Assembly (NCBI RefSeq): GCF_001468225.1
Contig: NZ_LNRU01000009.1
Span: 1-64,000 of the forward strand
Origin: Sphingopyxis sp. H053
Lineage (GTDB): Bacteria > Pseudomonadota > Alphaproteobacteria > Sphingomonadales > Sphingomonadaceae
Direction of reading: 5' to 3'
DNA: 64,000 bases
The notes beneath the pieces are model-generated. The model was not told where the DNA came from. It worked only from the letters and a program-made list of their open reading frames with translations, and ran no database searches. Positions 34,158-41,825 of this stretch are shown here, one piece after another; the stretch's first letter is position 1, and each line of letters starts with the position of its first letter. Position numbers and translations under genes: made by a program.

Positions 34158-35407
34158 CACGCCGCTCCCTGCCTGTCGGTCTGCATGCCTGCCGCTCCCT
34201 TCGCTTCGTCGGAAATCCGCGCCAGCTTCGGCTCGCGCGGCATCTCTAGGCCACGTTCGGCGATGATGTTCTTCTGGATCTGCGCGGTGCCGCCACCTAT
34301 TATGAGGCCGAGTTGGAACATATAGTTCCATTGCCAAGCCCCTCCGTCTCGTTCCCGCGGGCTGCGGTGATACAAAATGCCCATCTCGCCCATCGCGTCG
34401 ATCGCCAGCGCAGAGATCTGATGCGCGACCTCGCAACTCTGCAGTTTGACGATCAGCTTCGCCATGCCGCCAGGCTCGCCCTTGAGGCTGTTCGATAGAA
34501 TGCGCATTCCATTACATTTCATCGCCGTCACTTCGGCCTGGAGCGCCACCAGCCGGTCGCGCAGGACCGCATTGTCGATCGCCCGACCTTCGCCGATGGA
34601 TTCCTGCTGCATCAGGCCAATCAATGCCTGCAGCCGGTTCTCGAGTGCGTCGGGATCGCCCAGCATTCCGCGCTCGTGGCCAAGCGTTGCGTTCGCGACG
34701 AACCAGCCCTGTCCTCGCTGGCCGACGATCTGGTCCACCGGAACCCGCACATTAGTAAAGAATGTCTCGTTGAACTCGGCGTGACCGGTCATCGTCTTCA
34801 AGGGGCGTACCTCGATCCCCGGTATGTCCATCGAGAAAATCAGATAAGAGATACCGCTATGCTTCGAGGCCTCGAGTTCGGTCCTCACAAGGCAAAAGAT
34901 CATGTCGGCTTGCTTCGCGGTGCTGGTCCAGATTTTCTGGCCATTTATAACGAATTCTCCATTTTCGATGCGCGCGCTGGTCTTGAGGTTGGCGAGGTCC
35001 GATCCCGCACCGGGTTCGGAATATCCTTGGCACCACACGACTTCGCCCGTCAGCGTTGCTGCGATCCACCGCCGCTTCTGTTCATCGGTGCCCAACTCGA
35101 GCAAAGTCGGGACGAGCATTGAGATGCCCTGGTTCGCCAAGCCGCTCGGAAGCCGAGCTCGCGAAAACTCTTCCGCGATAATGCGCGATTTGAGTATATC
35201 CGGCGCCGCTCCGTAGCCGCCATATTCGGCCGGTATCGTGCGCGCCGTATAGCCGTGCTCGATCAATAGCTTTTGCCATCGGATAGCTTCGGCTGAGGGC
35301 CGGGAGAACCGGGTGGCGGAGGGTGGCGCCAAATGTCTGTGCGCATTGATGAAGGCGCGGATCTCCGCGCGGAAGGCGTCATATTGGGGGCCGTAGTCGA
35401 GATCCAT
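34157..35407 (-). CDS. Acyl-CoA dehydrogenase, large subunit type
   Basis: A 416-residue acyl-CoA dehydrogenase. It keeps the FAD/substrate segment WCQGYSEPGAGSDLANLKTS (about residue 129), GQKIWTSTAKQADMIF and MTGHAEFNETFFTNVRVPVD, while its C-terminal FAD motif is weaker (FQLGLIIGGGTAQIQKNIIAE). This mirrors its neighbour, so together they could form an alpha2beta2 enzyme oxidising a branched or side-chain acyl-CoA. The ATG at 35407 lies seven bases after the DUF35 stop; a GTG at 35425 is a possible earlier start. Confidence 0.9.
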   Translation of the reverse strand: MDLDYGPQYDAFRAEIRAFINAHRHLAPPSATRFSRPSAEAIRWQKLLIEHGYTARTIPAEYGGYGAAPDILKSRIIAEEFSRARLPSGLANQGISMLVPTLLELGTDEQKRRWIAATLTGEVVWCQGYSEPGAGSDLANLKTSARIENGEFVINGQKIWTSTAKQADMIFCLVRTELEASKHSGISYLIFSMDIPGIEVRPLKTMTGHAEFNETFFTNVRVPVDQIVGQRGQGWFVANATLGHERGMLGDPDALENRLQALIGLMQQESIGEGRAIDNAVLRDRLVALQAEVTAMKCNGMRILSNSLKGEPGGMAKLIVKLQSCEVAHQISALAIDAMGEMGILYHRSPRERDGGAWQWNYMFQLGLIIGGGTAQIQKNIIAERGLEMPREPKLARISDEAKGAAGMQTDRQGAA

Positions 35408-35414
35408 GTCGTCT

Positions 35415-35876
35415 CTACCCTTCACGCGGACGAAAAACAGGAAGGCGAAAGTCCCCCCCGATCATTTCGAAATCGAGTTCGACCGGCAGATCGAGTGCGA
35501 GGATGTCACGCTCGCAATCCACGAGGCGCGTGGCCATGCGCACGCCTTCCTCAAGTTCCACCACGGCAGCCACGAACGGGACGTCGGCGGCAAAAGCGGG
35601 GTGCAGCGCCTGATGGGTCACGGTCCAGGAAAAAAGCGTGCCCTTGCCGCTGCTGGGTTCCCAGGAATAGTCTGGCGAGCCGCATCGTGCACACATGTAG
35701 CGAGGCAGGTGGCGAAAGATGCCGCAACTTCCGCAACGCTGGAAATAGAGTTGACCGTCCTGGCACAGCCTCCAGAACTCCTGTTCGATCGGGTCCTGCG
35801 GCCGCGGCTGCGGCTTGGCCGGCGTTGCCTGCGCGGAGGGCCGCGCCTTGGGAGGCACATCATGCTCGTCGCTCAT
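35415..35876 (-). CDS. DUF35 OB-fold/zinc-ribbon protein (retro-aldolase partner)
   Basis: A 153-residue DUF35 protein. A rubredoxin-like zinc ribbon ([19 protein letters not shown], about residues 48-66) is followed by an OB fold ([20 protein letters not shown], then [20 protein letters not shown]). DUF35 proteins bind thiolase-fold partners; in steroid degraders a DUF35 domain associates with the Ltp2 aldolase to cleave the side chain. Here the thiolase-like gene overlaps it directly (ATGA), consistent with a complex. No MaoC-type hydratase domain is fused, unlike ChsH2. Confidence 0.88.
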   Translation of the reverse strand: MSDEHDVPPKARPSAQATPAKPQPRPQDPIEQEFWRLCQDGQLYFQRCGSCGIFRHLPRYMCARCGSPDYSWEPSSGKGTLFSWTVTHQALHPAFAADVPFVAAVVELEEGVRMATRLVDCERDILALDLPVELDFEMIGGDFRLPVFRPREG

Positions 35877-37063
35877 GCAAACCTCCTGAGGATCGCGATG
35901 CTGCCATCGCCAAGGTCTCCCCAGCCTGTCACAAGGCCGGTCTGGGCTCCGATCACTTGACGCTCGCCGCAGTCATGGCGCAGCTGTCGTACTGCTTCCA
36001 CAACATGGTTGAGACCCCAGACATGCGCCTCGCTAAGCAAGCCGCCATGGGTGTTGATCGGTAAGCGCCCGCCCAGCTCGATCTGGCCATTGGCGACAAA
36101 TTCGGCCTGCGCGCCAGGCTCGCAATATCCGAGCGATTCGAGCTGCAGCAGAACGATATAGGTGAAACAATCGTAGATCTGGAGGAAGTCCATGTCGTCG
36201 CGCGTGACGCCCGCCATATCGAATGCGCGCGGGGCGGCATCGCTGAGGCCGATCTTGAAGGGGTCGGGGCGGGAAGGGATGTCGTCGGCGGGATAGGGAT
36301 GGCCTTCGGCCGCGCCGGCGATGCTGACGGGCACATGCGGCATGTCTTTGGCACGGTCCATGCGCGAGAGGACGACAGCACAGGCGCCATCGGTCTCGAG
36401 GCAGCAATCGTAGAGGCGAAACGGCTCAGATATCCAGCGCGCCGAATAATAGGTTTCCGCGTCGAGTTCGCGGCCATAGGTAAAGGCGCGTGGATTCAAT
36501 TGCGCATGACGGCGGCAGGCGAGCGCCACGGCCGCCATCGCATCTTCGCCAACGCCGTAGAGCTTCGAGTGACGGGTCGCCAGCCAGGCGTACATCTGCA
36601 CCGGCAACAATACGCCGTAGGGGCTGTAGTAGCCTTGGATCGTATTGGTCAGGGTGTTCATGTTCATCGGCCGGGTGGGCGGGGCGCCCGGCTTAGGTCT
36701 GAGAGCGGAATAGCCGTTCCAGCCCAGTGTCACGAGCACATGATCGCATAGACCACAGGCGATCGCCATGGCGGCATTCTGTAGTGCCGTTGTCGGGCTG
36801 GCGCCGCCCATGTGCACGGTTGCCGCATAGCGCAGCACATCAATGCCCAGATTGGCGGCCATCTCCTCCGACGTCGTATAGATTGGCGGCGGCACCAAGC
36901 CGTCGATATCGGAGGGTTTCAGTCCAGCATCCGCGATGGCCCGGCGCGAGGCGGTGAGCATCATTTCCACTGCAGTCCGCTCGGTGCCCTTGACGAAATC
37001 GGTCTGGCCGACCCCGGTGATTGCTGCCTTGTCGGCAAAGGAAAGGGTGGATGAAAGATTCAT
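35873..37063 (-). CDS. Thiolase-fold lipid-transfer-like protein, probable retro-aldolase (Ltp2-like)
   Basis: A 396-residue protein of the SCP-x/Ltp thiolase family ([20 protein letters not shown] near the start, [20 protein letters not shown], then [20 protein letters not shown]). At the place of the thiolase nucleophilic Cys (NNxCATG or QCSSG type) the sequence is [15 protein letters not shown], with no cysteine. Ltp2-type aldolases also lack that residue and use tyrosines instead; YDCFTY and YCEP offer candidates. It should therefore cut a beta-hydroxyacyl-CoA by retro-aldol reaction rather than thiolysis. It is followed directly by the DUF35 partner. Confidence 0.85.
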   Translation of the reverse strand: MNLSSTLSFADKAAITGVGQTDFVKGTERTAVEMMLTASRRAIADAGLKPSDIDGLVPPPIYTTSEEMAANLGIDVLRYAATVHMGGASPTTALQNAAMAIACGLCDHVLVTLGWNGYSALRPKPGAPPTRPMNMNTLTNTIQGYYSPYGVLLPVQMYAWLATRHSKLYGVGEDAMAAVALACRRHAQLNPRAFTYGRELDAETYYSARWISEPFRLYDCCLETDGACAVVLSRMDRAKDMPHVPVSIAGAAEGHPYPADDIPSRPDPFKIGLSDAAPRAFDMAGVTRDDMDFLQIYDCFTYIVLLQLESLGYCEPGAQAEFVANGQIELGGRLPINTHGGLLSEAHVWGLNHVVEAVRQLRHDCGERQVIGAQTGLVTGWGDLGDGSIAILRRFA

Positions 37064-37088
37064 GCCGCGTCCCTGTCTCGCTCGCCGG

Positions 37089-38231
37089 TCAGAAATGAGT
37101 TCCGGCGCCGGCCAATGCTCTCTCCGCGCCCTCTATAAGGTCGCGCATCACGACTGCCGCTGGGCGGATCGCATCGATCAGACCAATCCCCTGGCCTGCG
37201 AAGCCGGGCATGATGTCCTTGCGTGCGGCCTTGATGCCAGAAGCCATGACAGGCCCCGAAACCATCGACTGATAAGGCATCGGAAGCGGCTCTTTGCCGG
37301 CCGCCACCCAAGCATCGGCCCATTTGTTCCGAATCATCCGGGCAGGCTTGCCCGTTAGCGATCGGCTGACCACCGTATCGGCATCGCCGCTTTCGGTGAT
37401 GGCTTCTTTCTGAAATTGTTCGATACCTGCTTCGTCGGTTGCGAGGAACGCCGATCCGATCCACGCCCCCTGGGCGCCGAGCATCATCGCTGCGGCGACT
37501 CCGCGACCATCGGCTATTCCTCCCGCACCGATTACGGGAACACGATCGCCGACTGCATCAACCACTTGCGGAATCAGCGAGAAGGTTCCGACAGGAGAGT
37601 TGTGGCCGCCGCCGTCGTGACCCTGCGCGACGATCAGGTCGATACCCGATTCCACTACCTGCAGGGCGTGCTTGACCTTTCCGATCACCGCCATGACCTT
37701 GGTGCCATTGGCATGAAGGCGTTCCATCCACGGTTCGGGATTGCCAAGGCCTGCGGCATAGACCGGCACTTTTTCTTCGATGATTACTTCCATCTGCGCT
37801 TCGAAGAACTCCCGCGAGAACAGCTGCAGTCCGCCCTTGCCCATGTCCGGGGCGCCCGCCGCGCGCATCGCCGTGGCGGCGTCCACTGCGGGCAAATGCT
37901 CGCGCTCCATGAATTCGCGGGTGAACTCCTGATATTCGCCGAGCAAAGCCAGGGGGTTTTCTGCTACACCTCCGCTCTCCGGCGCCGAACCGCGCCTGAC
38001 AGACGCCGGCAGCAAGGTATCGACCCCAAAAGGCATGTCGGTCATCTCGCGGGTTTGCCTGATCCAGCTACGTAACTGGTCGGGCGAGCATGCGGCAGCG
38101 CCGAGAACACCAAGTCCGCCTGCGTTCGACACCGCGGCAGCGAGTGCAGGCACGCTCGCCCCGCCCATTCCAGCCAGAAGAATCGGATATTCGATCCCGA
38201 GAATTTTGCAAACAGGGCTCTTCAGCGCCAT
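37089..38231 (-). CDS. Nitronate monooxygenase/IpdC-like FMN protein
   Basis: A 380-residue TIM-barrel flavoprotein: NMO family start ([20 protein letters not shown], then [15 protein letters not shown]), [20 protein letters not shown] (about residue 200) and [20 protein letters not shown] for FMN phosphate binding. Members include nitronate monooxygenases and IpdC-type reductases of steroid-ring catabolism. The operon setting favours a CoA-thioester redox role over nitronate oxidation; this is inference. It begins 42 bp after the GntR gene and ends 25 bp before the thiolase-like gene. Confidence 0.87.
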   Translation of the reverse strand: MALKSPVCKILGIEYPILLAGMGGASVPALAAAVSNAGGLGVLGAAACSPDQLRSWIRQTREMTDMPFGVDTLLPASVRRGSAPESGGVAENPLALLGEYQEFTREFMEREHLPAVDAATAMRAAGAPDMGKGGLQLFSREFFEAQMEVIIEEKVPVYAAGLGNPEPWMERLHANGTKVMAVIGKVKHALQVVESGIDLIVAQGHDGGGHNSPVGTFSLIPQVVDAVGDRVPVIGAGGIADGRGVAAAMMLGAQGAWIGSAFLATDEAGIEQFQKEAITESGDADTVVSRSLTGKPARMIRNKWADAWVAAGKEPLPMPYQSMVSGPVMASGIKAARKDIMPGFAGQGIGLIDAIRPAAVVMRDLIEGAERALAGAGTHF

Positions 38232-38273
38232 TATCCTACCCTCTCCGTTCCGCGCCCGATCAGACGCAATTTT

Positions 38274-39014
38274 CTAAATCTGCCCCCACCTGACACGCTG
38301 GGATACAAGCTCGGGGCTTCGCTCTGCCAGATAGGACGCGGATCCCGAGACGAGCCGGGCCATGGCCTGACGCGCCGCTTCGGAATCCCCGGTGCGTACT
38401 GCTTCGAGGACACGGCGGAGGAATCGCAATTGGACCGCTCGCTCCTGCGCCGAATAGCCAAGTGAGTGAGAGAATTCGCGCGTAATTAAATGCAGCGTCG
38501 ACGTTAATAGCCCGAACAATGGATTGCCGCTGGCCCAGCCGAGAAGGTCATGAAAACGACGGTTCAGTTCCTCGAACTGGCCTCCGGCTTCATTTCGTTC
38601 CAGCTCTTTGAGGCAATCGGCGAGTGCGCTCAGGTCGCCGGTAGTCGCGCGCTGGGCGGCGTAGGCGGCAACATCCGCGGCGATCGCTTCACGTAGTTCG
38701 AGCAGGCCTCTGAGGTCGGCGTCCATGAAATGCAGAATTAGCGAGAGACTGTTTGCAAAGTCGCCGGTCTGCGGACGCGCAACCACCGGACCGCCGCTAC
38801 GGCCCAGCTGAAGATGGATAACGCCCTGGAGCTCAAGGAAGCGGAGCGCTTCGCGCAAGGTCGCTCGCGCGACATCATATCGCGCAAGCATTTCTTCCTC
38901 ACGCGGCAACCTGTCGCCCGGGGCGTGTGCACCTGCCTCGATATCGCGAACGATGTGCTGGGCAAGCGAGAGTGCGCGCTTAGCTTTCTTCGCGTTTTCG
39001 ACTTTCAGCAACAT
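38274..39014 (-). CDS. GntR/FadR-type transcriptional regulator of the catabolic operon
   Basis: A 246-residue regulator. The N-terminal winged HTH (GDRLPREEEMLARYDVARAT, then LREALRFLELQGVIHL) and the C-terminal FCD-type helical ligand domain (LLELREAIAADVAAYAAQRA, NRRFHDLLGWASGNPL) are typical. ATG 39014 is preferred over the adjacent GTG 39017. It is first on the minus strand, upstream of nine catabolic genes, and divergent from the CYP153 gene. The intervening 186 bp hold two CCTTATAAG sites, likely its operators. FadR-type regulators usually respond to acyl-CoA or acid intermediates. Confidence 0.9.
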   Translation of the reverse strand: MLLKVENAKKAKRALSLAQHIVRDIEAGAHAPGDRLPREEEMLARYDVARATLREALRFLELQGVIHLQLGRSGGPVVARPQTGDFANSLSLILHFMDADLRGLLELREAIAADVAAYAAQRATTGDLSALADCLKELERNEAGGQFEELNRRFHDLLGWASGNPLFGLLTSTLHLITREFSHSLGYSAQERAVQLRFLRRVLEAVRTGDSEAARQAMARLVSGSASYLAERSPELVSQRVRWGQI

Positions 39015-39040
39015 CACTCTGCCTCACCCCTGTCACGAAG

Positions 39041-39124
39041 CCTTATAAGATTTAAGTTCCGTTTATGTCCATGGTCGTGAGATAAAAATGTTTCAGATGC
39101 AAAAAAATGATAAAACCTTATAAG
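39041..39124. promoter_or_regulatory. Two CCTTATAAG sites between gntR and the CYP153 gene
   Basis: CCTTATAAG occurs at 39041-39049 and 39116-39124, 75 bp apart (about seven helical turns). Each contains the perfect palindrome CTTATAAG and is followed by an AT-rich tract. They lie in the divergent promoter region at 27 bp from the gntR start and 77 bp from the P450 start. FadR-type GntR proteins bind short palindromes of this kind, so these are the best operator candidates. Confidence 0.6.
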
Positions 39125-39200
39125 CATTATTGACTGAGCCTCAGAAGGGATTTACGATTTCAAGTAGGGCAATTGTGCTGTTATCGACGAAGGGCGCGAC

Positions 39201-40463
39201 ATGGATACCGACATGGTGGAGCCGAATATCCGCGAAAAGGTCGCTTTCATCCCGATCGACGAGATTGATGTTGCGCGTCCGAGCCTTTTCCAGAAAGACA
39301 CGGTCGGCCTGTTCTTCGAGCGGCTTCGCCGAGAGGAGCCGGTCCACTACTGCCGCGAAAGCTATGTCGGACCATATTGGTCGATTACAAAGTTCGACGA
39401 CATCATGGCCGTGGACACCAACCATAAGGTATTTTCGTCAGAGGCGAAGCTCGGCGGTATCGCCATCGAGGACATGCACTCGGCGAAAAGCGCGCTTGAA
39501 CTTGAAATGTTCATCGCGATGGACCCACCAAAGCACAACCAGCAACGAAAGGCCGTTACTGGTGCGGTCGCGCCGTCCAACTTGCTGCTGCTTGAGCCAA
39601 CTATCCGCGAACGAGCATGCCAAATCCTCGACGACTTGCCGGTCGGCGAAGATATTGATTGGGTTGATAAGGTGGCGGTCGAATTGACCACAATGACCCT
39701 TGCGACCCTGTTCGACTTCCCGTGGGAGGAACGCCGCAAGCTCACGCGCTGGTCCGACGTCACAACGGCCGCCCCTGAAACTGGGATCGTCGCATCCTAT
39801 GAGGCGCGGCGCGCAGAGCTGATCGAATGCGCAATGTATTTCAAGGGTCTGTGGGAGCAGCGCATCAATGCGGAGCCGAAGAATGACCTGATCTCCATGA
39901 TGGCGCATTCTCCGGCGACACGGGACATGCCCTTCCTGGAGTTTCTGGGCAACCTCTTGCTGCTTATCGTGGGCGGCAATGACACCACGCGCAACTCGAT
40001 CAGCGGTGGTGTCCTGGCACTGAACCAGAACCCGGACGCGTATTTGAAATTGAATAACGATCCTGGGCTCATCACTAGCATGGTGCCAGAGATCATCCGC
40101 TGGCAGACACCGCTGACCCATATGCGCCGCACGGCGCTGCAAGATTGGGAGATCGGCGGCAAGAAGATCAGAAAAGGCGACAAGGTTGTGATGTGGTACC
40201 TGTCGGGTAACCGCGACGAGACGGTCATCGACAGGGCGGACGAGTTCATCATAGACCGTAAGAACCCACGGCATCATCTGTCTTTCGGCTATGGCATTCA
40301 TCGCTGTATGGGCAACCGGCTCGCAGAACTGCAACTACGGATCATCTGGGAAGAGATCCACAAGCGGTTCGCGAAGATCGAAGTGACCGGTGAACCCGAG
40401 CGCCTGTTCTCGAACCTAGTGCGAGGGATTACGAAACTGCCGGTGAGGCTCCACGCCCGCTGA
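39201..40463 (+). CDS. Cytochrome P450, CYP153-like terminal hydroxylase
   Basis: A 420-residue soluble P450. Oxygen-binding helix LLLLIVGGNDTTRNSISGGV (about residue 258), the ExxR motif EIIRWQTPLTHMRRTA, VVMWYLSGNRDETVI, and the heme loop FGYGIHRCMGNRLAELQL with the Cys ligand near residue 370 match CYP153A alkane and terpene hydroxylases closely from memory of the family. It would hydroxylate a terminal methyl group. AAGGG precedes the ATG. The [2Fe-2S] ferredoxin follows by 30 bp; no ferredoxin reductase gene is in the window. Confidence 0.9.
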   Translation: MDTDMVEPNIREKVAFIPIDEIDVARPSLFQKDTVGLFFERLRREEPVHYCRESYVGPYWSITKFDDIMAVDTNHKVFSSEAKLGGIAIEDMHSAKSALELEMFIAMDPPKHNQQRKAVTGAVAPSNLLLLEPTIRERACQILDDLPVGEDIDWVDKVAVELTTMTLATLFDFPWEERRKLTRWSDVTTAAPETGIVASYEARRAELIECAMYFKGLWEQRINAEPKNDLISMMAHSPATRDMPFLEFLGNLLLLIVGGNDTTRNSISGGVLALNQNPDAYLKLNNDPGLITSMVPEIIRWQTPLTHMRRTALQDWEIGGKKIRKGDKVVMWYLSGNRDETVIDRADEFIIDRKNPRHHLSFGYGIHRCMGNRLAELQLRIIWEEIHKRFAKIEVTGEPERLFSNLVRGITKLPVRLHAR

Positions 40464-40493
40464 TTGGCTGATTCAAAAAAAGCGGAGCTTGAT

Positions 40494-40820
40494 ATGGTCA
40501 AAGTGACGTTCGTTTCCAGCGATGGAACGCGGAGGGCAGTCGACATAGCCGAAGGTGAGACAGCGCGCGAAGCGGCGCTGTTCAACGATGTGCCGGGCAT
40601 CGACGGTGATTGCGGCGGGGTGTGCGCTTGTGCAACCTGCCATGTGTTTGTGGATCCGGCCTGGATCGACAAGGTCGGCCGCTTGGCCGAAGGCGGTGCG
40701 GAGGCAGACCTCCTGCAGTTTGCGGAAGGGGCGAACGAATATAGTCGCCTCGCTTGCCAGATTCCCATCGAGCCCTTGGTGGAAGGTCTGATTCTGCATG
40801 TTCCCGAGCAGCAATACTGA
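40494..40820 (+). CDS. [2Fe-2S] ferredoxin, adrenodoxin type, electron donor to the P450
   Basis: A 108-residue ferredoxin. The cluster ligands are in DCGGVCACATCHVFV (C-x5-C-x2-C) with the fourth Cys in RLACQIP. The start at 40494 (MVKVTFVSSDGT) follows GGAG; ten extra upstream codons in frame are not needed. Adjacent, same strand as CYP153, so it probably shuttles electrons from an unlinked NADH-ferredoxin reductase to the P450. Confidence 0.92.
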   Translation: MVKVTFVSSDGTRRAVDIAEGETAREAALFNDVPGIDGDCGGVCACATCHVFVDPAWIDKVGRLAEGGAEADLLQFAEGANEYSRLACQIPIEPLVEGLILHVPEQQY

Positions 40821-40859
40821 CATGCCTGCGTGACGCGTGTTTCACACGACGCTCGACTG

Positions 40860-40909
40860 TCTGAAATCGCGAGTAGAGCTCAACCAGGAGGTACTCGCTA
40901 CCTTTCAGA
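40860..40909. terminator. Stem-loop between convergent ferredoxin and Nudix genes
   Basis: TCTGAAA (40860-40866) pairs with TTTCAGA (40903-40909) and inside it GCGAGTA (40869-40875) pairs with TACTCGC (40892-40898). The combined stem lies between two converging genes and could act as a bidirectional terminator, although neither side has a clear T-run. Confidence 0.35.
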
Positions 40910-40991
40910 GGTCCCAGCATCAAATGGCGGATCTGTGCTGACCTAGCTCTCGTGCGCCCGCGAGTCGAGGGGGGCGTGCCAACAGTGCCTT

Positions 40992-41765
40992 TCAACTTAA
41001 AATTTCATACGCTGCGCCGTATCCCGCGTTGGCGGGAATAGTGAGGATGTTCGTGCCGTCTCGCTGGATGACTTCTGGAAGGACCGGCACGATTTCGCGA
41101 GCCTTGGCCCGCGCGACGCAATCGTCTGCGCTCGCAGCTTCGGCTAGCAGTTGCAGGTTCAATCTCGTAGGAAAGATGATCGTTCGTTCACCGCTGACAC
41201 CCAGTTTCAGGGCTTTGCTTGGCGAAAGCCATTCCGCATCAACGGTTTCATATCCATCACATGCTGCGATCTGGCGCTCTGGGGCGCGAACGACGAAGAA
41301 ATGAGTGTCGAAGCGCTTTTGCATAAAGCTGGGCGTGATCCACCGCGCGAACTCGCTCAGGCGATCAAGGCGCAGTTGCACATCGGCCTCACGCACAATG
41401 TCGAAAAATTCGCGCTCGCCTCGCTCGACGGCTTTGCGGCTTTCAAGATCGCAAATATCCTCGAACTCGCTACCGTCGCGATGATCGGCCAGCAGGATGC
41501 CTGCTTCCTCAAAGGCTTCACGAATCGCGGCAATCCGGAGGGTGCGCTGCGTAGGATCTAGCGTTTTCCAACCCCTGCAATAATCGGCCCATTCAGGCGC
41601 TTCATCGGCAGCAGAAGGCTTTCCACCCGGAAAGACCAGCGCGCCGGATGCAAAATCGATCTGGTGATGCCGCTTGACCATCAGCACCTGGAACTCCGGC
41701 TCGTCGCGAAGCAACAGCATGGTGGCTGCGGGGACCGGATTGACTGGCTTCTGCAGGGTCATCAT
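40992..41765 (-). CDS. NUDIX hydrolase, NUDT7/NUDT19-like CoA or acyl-CoA diphosphatase
   Basis: A 257-residue protein. The Nudix box is split: VFPGGKPSAADEAPE provides the GG start and AAIREAFEEAGILL the REAFEEAG core (about residues 80-94), as in NUDT19/RP2-type proteins with an inserted loop. These enzymes cleave CoA derivatives and might trim the CoA pool or dead-end CoA esters from the adjacent catabolic genes; this is inference. GGAG precedes the ATG. Convergent to the ferredoxin and upstream of the UbiB-like gene on the same strand. Confidence 0.85.
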   Translation of the reverse strand: MMTLQKPVNPVPAATMLLLRDEPEFQVLMVKRHHQIDFASGALVFPGGKPSAADEAPEWADYCRGWKTLDPTQRTLRIAAIREAFEEAGILLADHRDGSEFEDICDLESRKAVERGEREFFDIVREADVQLRLDRLSEFARWITPSFMQKRFDTHFFVVRAPERQIAACDGYETVDAEWLSPSKALKLGVSGERTIIFPTRLNLQLLAEAASADDCVARAKAREIVPVLPEVIQRDGTNILTIPANAGYGAAYEILS

Positions 41766-41825
41766 AAACTCCAGTTTGAATTGGCCTGATATTGGACGCT
41801 GGCCCGTTCAGGCTGAGCAACGATC

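Noticed and set aside
35873..37063. Annotation as an acetyl-CoA acetyltransferase
   Set aside because: The nucleophilic Cys is absent, so thiolysis is unlikely.
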